Source of the DNA: Stakelama marina
GTDB taxonomy: Bacteria > Pseudomonadota > Alphaproteobacteria > Sphingomonadales > Sphingomonadaceae
DNA length: 64,000 nt
Assembly: GCF_018122655.1 (NCBI RefSeq)
Contig: NZ_JAGRQC010000002.1
Location: 620,001-684,000, forward strand
Reading direction: 5' to 3'
Shown here piece after piece: positions 17,473 to 26,024 of this stretch; the stretch's first letter is position 1; every line of letters starts with the position of its first letter. The notes beneath the pieces are model-generated. The model was not told where the DNA came from, searched no databases, and worked only from the letters and a program-made list of their open reading frames with translations. The position numbers were made by a program, and so were the translations under genes.

Positions 17473-17499
17473 CCTTGGCTGTGACGGGATTGGCCAAGG
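17473..17499. promoter_or_regulatory. inverted repeat between luxR and luxI, candidate lux-box-like operator
   Basis: CCTTGGC (17473-17479) pairs exactly with GCCAAGG (17493-17499) across 13 bases. It lies 10 bases upstream of the luxI ATG, inside the luxR-luxI gap. The overall span (27 bp) is longer than a classic 20-bp lux box and it is close to the start codon, so it could repress rather than activate. No other dyad of similar strength was seen in the gap. Confidence 0.35.
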
Positions 17500-17543
17500 A
17501 TCAGCCTAGGGGCTTGGCGGCGCTATGCCGGAAAAGGGGTATA

Positions 17544-18290
17544 TCAGCGCCCGAAAATATCGGTGAAGGTCAATGTTCCGTCGAACAGCGTCCGGATCGC
17601 CAGCAATGTCCGCTTGTTCACACCGTAGCGCGCGCAGGCCTGCTTGATATGGCGGGCAACGGTTTCCTCGCTCACCTCCAGGATGCGGCTGATCTCCCAG
17701 TCGCCCTTGCCGCGCGCGGCCCACATCACGCAGTCGCGTTGCCGATCGGTCAAGACCGGACGCGGCGCGTCGGGCAGATGTCCGCGCGCCGAGCACAGCC
17801 GCCGGGCGCCTTCGAACGCGAAGCCTCCGGCAAGCTGGGCGAGCGGCAGCATTTCCGGAAGGATTGGCCGCCCGGCCTGATTGGCGAACGAGCACGATCC
17901 GCGCGCTTCGCCCGGTACATGCGCCGGGACGGTGAAGCCGTCGCCAATCCCTTCTTCGCGACCCAGCGCGAGAATTTCATGATCCGCGCGTGTCAGCGGG
18001 ATCATGTCCGGCATCTGCGACCAGCAAAACCCCATGCTCGTGACATGACTGGCGCGGTGGACCGGATCGGACACGCCGAGCGCATGGCCATCATAATAGT
18101 CCGCCCAGCGCGCCGGATAATTGTGCAGCCGGAGCGCGATCCCGCTTGTCGCGACGACATCGACATGATGGGTAAGCGCGAAATACTCGAAGCCGAGCTC
18201 GGCGGTGACCGCGACCATCGCCGCGGTGAGATCGTCGGTACTCGTCACCATCTCGACGATGCGCATCAAGCGCATCGCCATCTGATGCAT
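17544..18290 (-). CDS. LuxR-family acyl-homoserine-lactone-responsive regulator
   Basis: About 248 residues from the ATG at 18290, which has AAGGTG a few bases upstream; an upstream ATG at 18329 is possible. The N-terminal autoinducer domain keeps the signal-contact pattern: Trp in ARWADYYDG, Tyr next to it, Asp in VSDPVHRA and Trp in GFCWSQMP. The C-terminal GerE-type helix-turn-helix is LTDRQRDCVMWAARGK through VSEETVARHIKQAC. It is the first gene of luxR-luxI-phyH-gntR and is divergent from the FseA-like gene 239 bases away, so it may regulate both directions. In ICEMlSym the equivalent TraR turns on the FseA-coding genes. Confidence 0.93.
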   Translation of the reverse strand: MHQMAMRLMRIVEMVTSTDDLTAAMVAVTAELGFEYFALTHHVDVVATSGIALRLHNYPARWADYYDGHALGVSDPVHRASHVTSMGFCWSQMPDMIPLTRADHEILALGREEGIGDGFTVPAHVPGEARGSCSFANQAGRPILPEMLPLAQLAGGFAFEGARRLCSARGHLPDAPRPVLTDRQRDCVMWAARGKGDWEISRILEVSEETVARHIKQACARYGVNKRTLLAIRTLFDGTLTFTDIFGR

Positions 18291-18529
18291 GCCCACCTTG
18301 CACCCTGTCGGCCGCGGGCGGCGTCTCAAGCTACCGTCGGTCCCGTGGCCGCCCCCTGGCTCGGGCTGGGCCGCGGCATCTCACCCCGCTGCCCGGCGAC
18401 TCCGGTCATTAAATCCTCATATCACAGCAGCTTGATCCGGCAAAATCGGGCATGGTCCGTCATGGAGGCATCTCAGGCGCGGATCCGGCATCCCCGTCCC
18501 GCCACGCCAACCCTCTATCGGAACAGCGC

Positions 18530-19301
18530 ATGACCGCGCGACGCGATTGGGAGAATGGCGCTTTTTACAGGCGGCTTGGCGCGATCGACCGCACCGGGAT
18601 CATGTGGGAATGGCTCAGGCGCGATCCCGATTATATCGCCTGGCACGTGCGCGCGAGCGAAGCGACGCGCGGCGCCACGCCGAACCCGGTGCAATGGGGG
18701 CTCTATTTTCGCCGAAGCGCCCGAATTCACGGCGCCCGAGGCACGGATCATCTGGGACGCCGAACTCGACCCTGGCACGCTCAGCGTCAGCGCGACGCCG
18801 ACAGGCGCGTCGGATCCCGATGGCATCCGCATTCGCGATCTCGCTCCCTGGCTGACGATCGCGACCGACCCCGATGGGTATGAACATTGCGTGCTTTCCG
18901 ATGGCTGGCGCCATATCCGGCTCGATGTCGATGCGGGCCAATTGACCGGCTCAGATAGCGTTGTTCTTCACTATCATTTGTTTGGCCGGGCGAGCGCCGA
19001 AAAGCGGCTCCTGCCGCTACGGCGCTTTCTGTATCTGTGCCGGCACCGGCGCTTCGCGCGGACGCTGTTTCCCCGCGATGCGGCCATTCCGCGCCTGCTG
19101 ACGATGCTGCGCGTGCATGATGCGCTGGCCGACGGGGCGAGCCAGTCCGACATCGGCGCGGCGTTGTTCGGGCGCGACCGCGTGACGCGGGACTGGCACG
19201 CAGGATCGGGATCGCTGCGCTCGCGGGTGCGGCGGCTGGTGCGCGAGGCACGGGCGATGGCGGCAGGCGGATACCGGCAATTATTGCGAAAAAGGCAATG
19301 A
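18530..19301 (+). CDS. FseA-like DUF2285 ICE activator made by a +1 frameshift
   Basis: Two overlapping frames together form one family protein. Frame one starts at the ATG at 18530 and gives DWENGAFYRRLGAIDRTG and MWEWLRRDPDYIAWHV, the N-terminal regulator-like domain, up to VQWGLYF. The DUF2285 domain continues one base later as AEAPEFTAPEARIIWDAE to the stop at 19301. Skipping base 18710 (TAT TTT C GCC) gives an uninterrupted protein of 256 residues; the unshifted product would end at 18883. The Phe codon TTT can re-pair on TTC, and GGGGG lies 6 bases before it, as in the prfB site. In ICEMlSym a DUF2285 activator of excision (FseA) is made by programmed frameshifting under quorum control. 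A simple frameshift mutation is the alternative. Confidence 0.72.
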
Positions 19302-19788
19302 CAGCGACGATATCATCCACGTCCAGTCGGTCGACAAAGACGGCCATGACGACAGCTTTGTTCCTGTCCTGATGCCTGAACAGGCTGGCGCCTCGCGCCC
19401 GCGCTGACGCCGGGCGCGACCGCGCTCCATGGCTCGGGCCCGAGCCCCTCGCCACCGAGCCCCGCCCAGCGGGTCTCGGCCTGACGGTGACGATCGCTGG
19501 CGCGCCCGGCTGGGCCTGACGGCCCATCCCGCAAAGCGGTCGCCGCGCGTTTCGCGCGGCGGCGTTTGCGTGTGGCCTCCCGGTCAAAGCGGGGATGGGC
19601 GGCGCTCCCGTCTAGGCCCGGCCGCGCGTCCGGCAAGCCGGGCTGACGCCCGGCTCCTCCACTCATCGTTCCGGCCTGTCGGTGCCGGACGCGCTCCTAG
19701 CCGGGCCTTTCTGGTCGCTTGGTGCCGCCCACCCCCCGCTTTTCCGGGGGAGGCCATGCTGGCTTTGGGCAGGGACAGGAGGCTCGCG
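19302..19788. other. GC-rich non-coding region with palindromes upstream of ardC
   Basis: About 490 bases without a convincing gene. It holds a 16-bp perfect palindrome GGCTCGGGCCCGAGCC at 19431-19446 and a 7-bp stem AGCCGGG/CCCGGCT at 19636-19642 and 19649-19655. The promoter of the ardC-to-parB operon must lie here, and it is a possible target of the FseA-like activator. The frame open from 19429 into ardC is not supported by a ribosome site. Confidence 0.5.
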
Positions 19789-20811
19789 ATGCGTACCCCA
19801 AGCAACCGCCGCGCCCGGACCACGCGCCGGGACAAAACCGACAAGGCGGCACAGGCCGACAAAGCCGGAAAAAGGCAAGAGCCGCGCGCCGATCTTTATG
19901 ACAGCGTCACGCAATCGATCATCGCCCAATTGGAAGCCGGTCGGCTGCCCTGGGTTCAGCCTTGGGGCGCCGTGCCCGGCGGGGCCGCGCCGGGTCTGCC
20001 GCGCAACGCGCGCAGCGGACGGCCTTATTCGGGGATCAACATCCTCATCCTGTGGGGCGCGGTCATCGAGCAAGGCTATCCGAGCCAAGGCTGGTTGACC
20101 TTCAAACAGGCGCTGGACGCGGGCGGCTGCGTCCGCAAGGGCGAGCACGGCCAGAGCGTCGTTTATGCCGACCGTTTCATTCCCGAAAGCGAGGCGGCGC
20201 GGGCGCGCGAGAGCGGCACCGACGCGCGCGCCATTTGCTTTCTCAAGCGTTTTACCGTGTTCAACGCCGCGCAGTGCGACGGCCTTGCCGCCGACTTTGC
20301 CGCCGACCCCGCGCCGCTTCCCGACCGCGAGATCGTGCCGGTCGCCGAACAGGTGATCGCGGCAAGCGGCGTTCGCTTTCGGATCGGCGGCGACAAGGCC
20401 TTTTACGCCCCCGGCCCCGATACCGTGCAGGTGCCGCCGCAGCCCGCATTCTTCGAGCAGATCAACTATTACCGCACCGCGCTGCATGAACTTTGCCACG
20501 CAACGGGCCACGGATCGCGGCTCGGTCGCGACCTGACCAATCGTTTCGGCTCGAAAGACTATGCCCGCGAGGAACTGATCGCCGAAATGGGATCGGCGTT
20601 CCTGTGCGCAGCGCTCGGCATCACCCCGACCGTGCGCCATGCCGATTATCTCGGCTCGTGGCTTGCCGTGCTCAAGGAGGATAATCGCGCGATCTTTCGC
20701 GCCGCGAGCGCCGCCAGCAAAGCCGCCGACTGGTTGCTCGCGCGCCATCACGCGGCGCTTGCCGACCCTCAAACCGCGCCCACCGGCGAAACCGAGGCGG
20801 CGGCGGCATGA
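19789..20811 (+). CDS. ardC: ArdC-like antirestriction protein (ssDNA-binding plus metallopeptidase domain)
   Basis: A 340-residue protein. The ATG at 19789 has AGGAGG 6 bases upstream, so the longer open frame is rejected. Residues about 35-170 form the DUF1738 N-terminal domain (DLYDSVTQSIIAQLEAG, NARSGRPYSGINILILW, GEHGQSVVYADRF). The C-terminal half carries a zincin motif HELCHATGH with the downstream EELIAEMGSAFL helix. ArdC proteins bind single-stranded DNA and shield incoming plasmid DNA from restriction during conjugation. It opens the ardC-20808-DUF2958-parB operon, which fits early expression after transfer. Confidence 0.9.
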   Translation: MRTPSNRRARTTRRDKTDKAAQADKAGKRQEPRADLYDSVTQSIIAQLEAGRLPWVQPWGAVPGGAAPGLPRNARSGRPYSGINILILWGAVIEQGYPSQGWLTFKQALDAGGCVRKGEHGQSVVYADRFIPESEAARARESGTDARAICFLKRFTVFNAAQCDGLAADFAADPAPLPDREIVPVAEQVIAASGVRFRIGGDKAFYAPGPDTVQVPPQPAFFEQINYYRTALHELCHATGHGSRLGRDLTNRFGSKDYAREELIAEMGSAFLCAALGITPTVRHADYLGSWLAVLKEDNRAIFRAASAASKAADWLLARHHAALADPQTAPTGETEAAAA

Positions 20812-21107
20812 CCGCGCCCGCGCCCTCGCCGGACCCCGGCGCGCTGCCCGCTTTTGCCACCGAGCCAACCGCGATCGGTCCGCAATCCTTGGTGCCCGGC
20901 GTCACGCCGATCCATCCGCGCGACCGGCTCGCATGGCGCGCCGCCGCGCCGATGGAAGCCAAAAAGCCGCAGCGTCCCTGCAATCACGGGCTGTTCGACC
21001 TCAACGCGCGCAATCAGTTCGACCTGTTCACTCCGCCGCCGCCGTCCCGCGACACAGCGGATCGCCGCAGCCTTCCAGCGATACCATCCAAGGAGTCCAG
21101 TCGATGA
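20808..21107 (+). CDS. small conserved-looking protein of unknown function between ardC and DUF2958
   Basis: A 99-residue proline-rich protein whose ATG overlaps the ardC stop (ATGA) and whose stop overlaps the next start (ATGA), so it is translationally coupled on both sides. The only distinctive segment is KKPQRPCNHGLFDLNARNQ followed by FDLF near the middle. I do not recognise a domain. The coupling suggests a real gene serving the same early-transfer role as its neighbours. Confidence 0.6.
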   Translation: MTAPAPSPDPGALPAFATEPTAIGPQSLVPGVTPIHPRDRLAWRAAAPMEAKKPQRPCNHGLFDLNARNQFDLFTPPPPSRDTADRRSLPAIPSKESSR

Positions 21108-21520
21108 TTTTGATCCCCGCGCAAACCGCGCGCCGGCTCGCCGCCAACGCCGCGCGCAGCGCCGCCGATCCCGCATTCGATCCCGTGCCGCTGGTCAAAT
21201 TGTTCAACCCCGTCGGCGCGGCGACCTGGCTCGCGAGCGAACTCGATCCCGATGGCGACACCCTGTTCGGGCTTGCCGATCTGGGGTTCGGTTGCCCCGA
21301 GCTCGGCGCGTTCAGCCTCGCCGAAATCGCCGCTTTGCGCTTATCGTTCGGCCTCGCGGTCGAGCGCGACCTGTTCTTTGAAAGCGACGCGCCGCTGTCG
21401 GTCTGGGCCGACACCGCGCGCCGCGCGGGATCGATCGCCGCCGCCGAAACCGCGCTCGCCCCGGCATTATCGCGCGGCGATTCCAACCAGCTTCCGCCTC
21501 CCGATCCGGGAGGCGGCTGA
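21104..21520 (+). CDS. DUF2958 domain protein
   Basis: A 138-residue protein starting at the ATG at 21104 with AAGGAG at 21090-21095. The family signature is visible: VPLVKLFNPVGAATWLASEL, DTLFGLADLGFGCPELG and FSLAEIAALRLSFG, with LAVERDLFF after it. DUF2958 proteins are common next to conjugation genes of proteobacterial ICEs and plasmids; their function is unknown. It lies 89 bases upstream of the ParB-like gene and belongs to the same operon. Confidence 0.88.
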   Translation: MILIPAQTARRLAANAARSAADPAFDPVPLVKLFNPVGAATWLASELDPDGDTLFGLADLGFGCPELGAFSLAEIAALRLSFGLAVERDLFFESDAPLSVWADTARRAGSIAAAETALAPALSRGDSNQLPPPDPGGG

Positions 21521-21609
21521 CGCGGGCGGCGCGTCTCGCCGTCATTCACAACCGGTCCCGCCCGCGATTCCACCCGACACGGGACCGGCACTCACCAAGG
21601 AGTAATTCC

Positions 21610-23457
21610 ATGAAACTCGATTTTATCCCGCTCGACAAGCTGTCGGTCAGCAAGACCAATATGCGTTACGGCAAACGCCCGCCCGATGTCGCCGATATCC
21701 TGCCCAGCGTCAGGAAACGCGGCGTCATCCAGCCGGTCATCGTGCGCCCCAATCCCGGCCCTGAACCCGTCCAAGGCTGTGCGCTCGATGGCTATGAAAT
21801 CGTCGCGGGCGCGCGACGCTTCACCGCCGCCAATATCGTCGCCGACGAACGCCGCGCCGAATCGCTCGACCCCGAACCGATGCCCTGTGCGATCCTCGAT
21901 TCGGGCGACGACGCCGATGCGGTCGAGGCCTCGCTGATCGAGAATATCGCGCGCCTCGACGCCGACGAGGTGACGCAGTGGGCGACCTTCACCCGATTGG
22001 TCAAGGAAGGCCGCAGCATCTGCGAGATCGCCGCGACCTTCGGTCTGCCCGAACTGACCATCAAGCGCGTCCTCGCGCTCGGCAATCTCTTGCCGCGCAT
22101 CCGCGCGCTCTACGCCAAGGAAGAGATCGACCGCGCCACCGTGCGCCATCTGACGCTCGCCTCCAAAAGCCAGCAAAAAGCATGGCTCGCGCTCGCCGAT
22201 GACGACAATGCCTATCTGCCCACCGGCCATCAGTTGAAGGCATGGCTGTTCGGCGGACAGTCGGTCCCGGTCGGTTTCGCACTGTTCGATGTCGAAGCGA
22301 GCGGGCTGGCGACCATCGCCGACCTGTTCGGCGAGGATCGTTATTTCACCGACGCGGAGGCCTTCTGGACCGCGCAGGACGCGGCGATCGAACAGAGCCG
22401 CGCCGCCTATATCGAGGCGGGCTGGGCCGATGCGGTGATCGTCGGCCCCGATCAGTATTTCTCGACATGGGAATATCAAAAGGCCGCCAAGCGCAAAGGC
22501 GGGCGCGTCTATATCGATGTCCGCCAGTCGGGCGAGGTGACGTTCCACGAAGGCTATATCAGCCACAAGGAAGCCGCGCGGATCGCGCGCGGCGAGACGC
22601 CGACCGCCGACAAGCCCAAACGCCCCGAAATCACCTCGACATGTCAGACCTATATCGATCTGCACCGCCACGCCGCCGTTCGCGCCGCGCTCACCGGTCA
22701 TCCCGGCATCGCGCTACGCTTGATGGTCGCCCATGCCATCACCGGCTCGCCTTTGTGGCGGATCAGTCCCGAACCGCAGACCACGCGCAAGGAGGCCGTG
22801 CGCGACAGCCTCGACAACAGCCGGGCCGAAGCCGCGTTCGACGAACACCGCCGCGCGGTGCTCGGGCTTCTCGACTTCGATGCCGACACGCCGACCGTCA
22901 CCGGCGGCAATGCCGATGAATATGGGCTGGTCGGGCTGTTCCTGCGGCTCCTCGAAATACCCGATGCGGCGCTCATGGACGTGATCGCCATCGTCATGGG
23001 CGAGACACTCGCCAGCGGCAGCGCCGCCGTCGAGGCGGTCGGGATGCGGATCGGCGTCGATATGGCGGACTATTGGCAAGCCGATGACGCCTTTTTCGAG
23101 TTGATTCGCGACAAGGAGATGCTTGGTCATATCGTCGCCGAGGTAGCGGGCGACGCGGTCGCCGAGGCCAATAAGGGCGAAAAGACCAAGGTGATGAAGG
23201 CGATTGTCCGCGATCATCTGGACGGCGCGAACGGCCGGACCAAGGTCGAAGGCTGGGTGCCGAAATGGATGGCCTTCCCGCCTTCGGCCTATACCGACCG
23301 GGGCGGGGTGGGAACGGTCGCGGCGAATGCCCGCGCCGAGGCCGCGCGCGCGATCGAGCAGCCGAGCGACCCCGATCCGACCGCGCCGGGTGCCGTCGCC
23401 GCGCCGCCCGAAACGGACGGCGAGACGGGATGCGAGCCGGTGCCGCTGGCGGCGTGA
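21610..23457 (+). CDS. ParB/RepB/Spo0J-family protein of the element
   Basis: A 615-residue protein with AAGGAG upstream of its ATG. The N-terminal ParB nuclease-like domain is visible as SVRKRGVIQPVIVRPN, EIVAGARRFTAANIV and LIENIARLDADEVTQWATF. A KorB-like helix-turn-helix follows (SICEIAATFGLPELTIKRVLALG). The remaining 400 residues are a long C-terminal extension typical of ICE-borne ParB-like proteins rather than chromosomal ParB. No ParA gene is adjacent, so partition is doubtful. A role in replication or maintenance of the excised circle, or in regulation, is more likely. Confidence 0.88.
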   Translation: MKLDFIPLDKLSVSKTNMRYGKRPPDVADILPSVRKRGVIQPVIVRPNPGPEPVQGCALDGYEIVAGARRFTAANIVADERRAESLDPEPMPCAILDSGDDADAVEASLIENIARLDADEVTQWATFTRLVKEGRSICEIAATFGLPELTIKRVLALGNLLPRIRALYAKEEIDRATVRHLTLASKSQQKAWLALADDDNAYLPTGHQLKAWLFGGQSVPVGFALFDVEASGLATIADLFGEDRYFTDAEAFWTAQDAAIEQSRAAYIEAGWADAVIVGPDQYFSTWEYQKAAKRKGGRVYIDVRQSGEVTFHEGYISHKEAARIARGETPTADKPKRPEITSTCQTYIDLHRHAAVRAALTGHPGIALRLMVAHAITGSPLWRISPEPQTTRKEAVRDSLDNSRAEAAFDEHRRAVLGLLDFDADTPTVTGGNADEYGLVGLFLRLLEIPDAALMDVIAIVMGETLASGSAAVEAVGMRIGVDMADYWQADDAFFELIRDKEMLGHIVAEVAGDAVAEANKGEKTKVMKAIVRDHLDGANGRTKVEGWVPKWMAFPPSAYTDRGGVGTVAANARAEAARAIEQPSDPDPTAPGAVAAPPETDGETGCEPVPLAA

Positions 23458-23571
23458 CGCCGGTAGGGAGCGGCGGATCGCCGCTCCCTGTCCTTTCGGA
23501 CCCAGAAAAATCGGGCCGCGCGACCTCGCGCCTGACGGCGCTCGGACGCGCGGCAAGCAAGGAGAAATATC

Positions 23572-23764
23572 ATGGCGGACCGGGTTTCGGTAGCGACCAC
23601 CATCGGCGGTACACTTGCCGCACACGACCGCCGACGAACAGGAACGCGCGGTGATCGACCGTCAAACGGTCGAACAATGCGGGCGTTTTGATGCCGTGCT
23701 CGCATATTTCGATGCCGCGGATTTTGCCGTCCCGCCGCTTCGCATCGGCGATGCCAGCGCGTGA
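23572..23764 (+). pseudogene. remnant of a small ICE protein, internally deleted and frameshifted
   Basis: A strong ribosome site (AAGGAG) precedes the ATG at 23572, which reads MADRVSVATTIGGTLA and then leaves frame and stops. One frame over, a coherent C-terminus follows: DEQERAVIDRQTVEQCGRFD, then AVLAYFDAADFAVPP and LRIGDASA with a stop at 23764. I recall proteins on sphingomonad elements joining these two ends through a longer middle, so an internal deletion plus frame loss is inferred. It would follow parB in the same operon. Confidence 0.45.
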
Positions 23765-24013
23765 ATGCGGGGCGAATCTCGGTGGCCCCTCTGCGTGATT
23801 CGTGCGGCGGGTCGCGGCGTCCATCATGGTGGATCGCGCGCGCATCTTGCGCCATCGATCCCGCGCACATGGCGATCTTCACCATGATCGGCCGACAAAA
23901 AGGGACGTGCCGCGTCATCGCCGATCGCGCGGCGGCGCATGGTGTCGTCTTGGTGATTGCCGACGCGATCTCCGTGCGGCAGAGCCGACCGATCAAGGGG
24001 AAGACGCAACGCA

Positions 24014-24223
24014 ATGACGCTATTGGAGGAGGTCGAGCGCTTCGTCTCGCGGCTGTCGCCCGAGCCGGTCTGCGATGATTGTATCGCCGACAGACTCGGC
24101 TTTTCGGTGCGCCAGCACGCCAATCACAAGACTCGCGAACTTGCCGGATCGAACGGGTTCGAGCGGCGCAAGGCGGCGTGCAGCCTGTGCGGCGCGACCA
24201 AATTGGTGATCCGGCGCCAGTAA
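24014..24223 (+). CDS. small zinc-ribbon-like protein
   Basis: A 69-residue protein starting at an ATG (MTLLEEVERFVSRLSPEP). It has a CDDC pair and a CSLC pair spaced about 40 residues apart, with the segment DRLGFSVRQHANHKTREL between. The four cysteines suggest one zinc site. Composition and codon use fit a real gene. The function is unknown; position between parB and DUF736 suggests an element-specific accessory protein. A start at an upstream TTG (23957) is less likely. Confidence 0.6.
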   Translation: MTLLEEVERFVSRLSPEPVCDDCIADRLGFSVRQHANHKTRELAGSNGFERRKAACSLCGATKLVIRRQ

Positions 24224-24708
24224 GGGCTTCAGTCGGCAGCGGCGCGACCACCCGCGGCGATACCGTCTCCGCCGTGCCGTCGCGACGACGCCTGGTCCGA
24301 CGCCGCGCCGGCACCGAAATGAAGGGGCATGATTGACGGCTGGCGGGGGCGGTCATCGATCATCTCGGTGCACGGCGATCGGCCCCCGTCCCTGTTCGCC
24401 GGAAACCTACTCGCCTGCCCCGAAACGTGCTGGCATGTGTCGCCCCGGAGGGCGTCGCCGCCCCTTGCCGGTTCGTTCAGCGCAAGACCTGGACCCGCCG
24501 CCGGCGCGCGCGAAACCATCGCCGCCAAGGCTTATTTCCCCGCCCGTGTCCACGGGCTCCTCGCGCCCGCTTCGCGTTCAAATAAGCCTTTGGCGCTCCG
24601 GTCCTCCGCTGACGCTTCGGCCTGACGGTTCGCGCGTCCGGCCTGGCCGGTCCGACGGTCGCGCTATCGTCCGGAAAAGGGTTCGGGCGACATATAAGGA
24701 GACGAACA
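24224..24708. other. non-coding region with nested inverted repeats
   Basis: About 485 bases with no convincing gene. AAGGCTTATTT (24527-24537) pairs exactly with AAATAAGCCTT (24580-24590), 42 bases apart. Inside that loop CCCGTG (24543-24548) pairs with CACGGG (24551-24556). The outer arms are much richer in A and T than the surroundings. This could be a protein-binding site, a transfer-related structure or an mRNA element upstream of the DUF736 gene. Confidence 0.5.
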
Positions 24709-25029
24709 ATGCCAGCCATCGGTTATGTCACCCGCGAGGGAAACGGCTTCAAGGGCCAGTTGAAGACGCTGTCGATCCGCACCGAAATCGAGATCGTGCC
24801 CAATACCCGCAAGGCGTCCGACACCCAGCCCGATTACCGGGTCTCGGCGAACGGCGTCGAGGTCGGCGCGGGATGGGTCCGGCGCGGCGAAATGTCCGGC
24901 AAGGACTATGTGTCGCTGTCGCTCGCCGCCCCCGAATTTGGGCCGCGCCGGCTCTACGCCAATCTCGGCCGCGCCGCCGGTCAGGATGACGACGACGCGT
25001 TCGCGATCATCTGGAACCCCGCCGACTGA
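24709..25029 (+). CDS. DUF736 domain protein
   Basis: A 106-residue protein with AAGGAG before its ATG. The whole length matches DUF736: IGYVTREGNGFKGQLKTLSI, PDYRVSANGVEVGAGWVRRG, DYVSLSLAAPEFGPRRLYAN and a FAIIWNPAD end. DUF736 proteins are small, usually well expressed, and nearly always sit beside conjugation genes of alphaproteobacterial elements; the biochemical role is unknown. It precedes the excisionase-like gene by 180 bases, which leaves room for a regulated promoter in between. Confidence 0.9.
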   Translation: MPAIGYVTREGNGFKGQLKTLSIRTEIEIVPNTRKASDTQPDYRVSANGVEVGAGWVRRGEMSGKDYVSLSLAAPEFGPRRLYANLGRAAGQDDDDAFAIIWNPAD

Positions 25030-25209
25030 CCAATCCGGCGACGCCCGCGTCCTTCTCGAAAAGGGCGCGGGCGTTTCGCGTCGACCGCGCCGACAAGGGG
25101 GGTCGGAATCGCATGCACGCGATTGCGACCCTGCCCGGTCGGGATCGATCGGGCGATGACGGGACCGACGCGGCGCGCATCGGCGCCGCTTAATCGGGAT
25201 CCGTCGCTC

Positions 25210-25431
25210 ATGGATGACACCGCCCGGCGCGCCCAGGCCGCGCGCAACACCTGCCCGTTCCTCACCGCCAAACAGACCGCGTTTCATCTCGGGCTTGGCT
25301 ATTCGACCCTCAAGGCGATGCGCGCAGCCGGGACCGGCCCGCGCTGCCGCCGCCACGGTCGTACCTGGCGCTATCATATCGACGATATCGAAGCCTGGTC
25401 GCGCGCCAATGCCAAAGGCGACCGCGCGTGA
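25210..25431 (+). CDS. RdfS-like excisionase / helix-turn-helix protein
   Basis: A 73-residue protein with an AlpA/excisionase-type winged helix: FLTAKQTAFHLGLGYSTLKA followed by RRHGRTWRYHIDDIEAWSRA. Its stop overlaps the traF start by four bases. In ICEMlSym of M. loti the recombination directionality factor RdfS is encoded upstream of traF and the relaxase gene and is the target of the FseA activator. The same small size, domain and position support the same role here. It could instead be a local transcription regulator. The start at 25210 is chosen because the domain begins about 15 residues in; a longer frame lacks support. Confidence 0.75.
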   Translation: MDDTARRAQAARNTCPFLTAKQTAFHLGLGYSTLKAMRAAGTGPRCRRHGRTWRYHIDDIEAWSRANAKGDRA

Positions 25432-26024
25432 CCGGGCGCGGGCCGCTGCCTTTATTCGCCTGGCAGGAACAGCGAACGGCGCTTCGCCGCGCGCGCCGCC
25501 GCGCCGCGCGTCTTTGCGCACTCGCCGCCGTCGCGACCGGTCTCGTCCTCATCCCCATCGCTGTTCGTCCGGTCCCGCGTCTCGTCTGGAATGCGAGCGC
25601 CAGCGCGCCGATCGGCCTCTATCTCGTGACGCCGGGCAAACGCCCGCCGCTCGGCGCCATGGTCATCGCCTGGTTCCCGGACCGCGCGCGCAAGCTGGCG
25701 GCACGGCGGCACTATCTTCCCGCCAATGTGCCCGCGGTGAAGCATGTCGCAGCGGTCGCCGGCATGCGGGTGTGCGCCCTCGACAGCGTCATCACGGTCG
25801 ACGGCGCGGCCGTAGCGCGGCGGCTTGCCGCCGACGCACGCGGCGACGCGCTCCCCGCGTGGCGGGGATGCCGCACGCTCGCGCGCGGGCAAATTCTGCT
25901 GCTCGCGACCGACCGGCCCGATTCGTTCGACGGGCGCTATTTTGGCATCAGCGACACGCGCGACGTGCTCGGCACCGCGCGGCTGATCTGGGCGCCGCAT
26001 GCGCGTGGCGACGATCATGGCTGA
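25428..26024 (+). CDS. traF: TraF-type signal peptidase (S26 family) for pilin maturation
   Basis: A 198-residue membrane protease. An N-terminal transmembrane helix (LCALAAVATGLVLIPIAV) is followed by the catalytic Ser in NASASAPIGLYLV and the catalytic Lys in PAVKHVAAVAGM. The C-terminal box is RPDSFDGRYFG. TraF of RP4 cyclises or trims the TrbC pilin, and a TrbC gene is present at 40103. It overlaps the RdfS-like gene upstream and the transglycosylase gene downstream, so excision and pilus genes form one transcription unit. Confidence 0.92.
   Translation: MTGRGPLPLFAWQEQRTALRRARRRAARLCALAAVATGLVLIPIAVRPVPRLVWNASASAPIGLYLVTPGKRPPLGAMVIAWFPDRARKLAARRHYLPANVPAVKHVAAVAGMRVCALDSVITVDGAAVARRLAADARGDALPAWRGCRTLARGQILLLATDRPDSFDGRYFGISDTRDVLGTARLIWAPHARGDDHG

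Noticed and set aside
18530..19301. Plain pseudogene by frameshift
   Set aside because: It cannot be excluded. The slip-prone TTT-C, the upstream G-run, the intact rest of the protein and the quorum-sensing neighbours favour programmed shifting.
21592..22701. Leftward open frame of about 370 codons inside the ParB-like gene
   Set aside because: Antisense of a well-supported gene, with no motif of its own.
23761..24078. Rightward frame of 105 codons
   Set aside because: No ribosome site and no recognisable domain, and it overlaps the better-supported small Cys protein in another frame.
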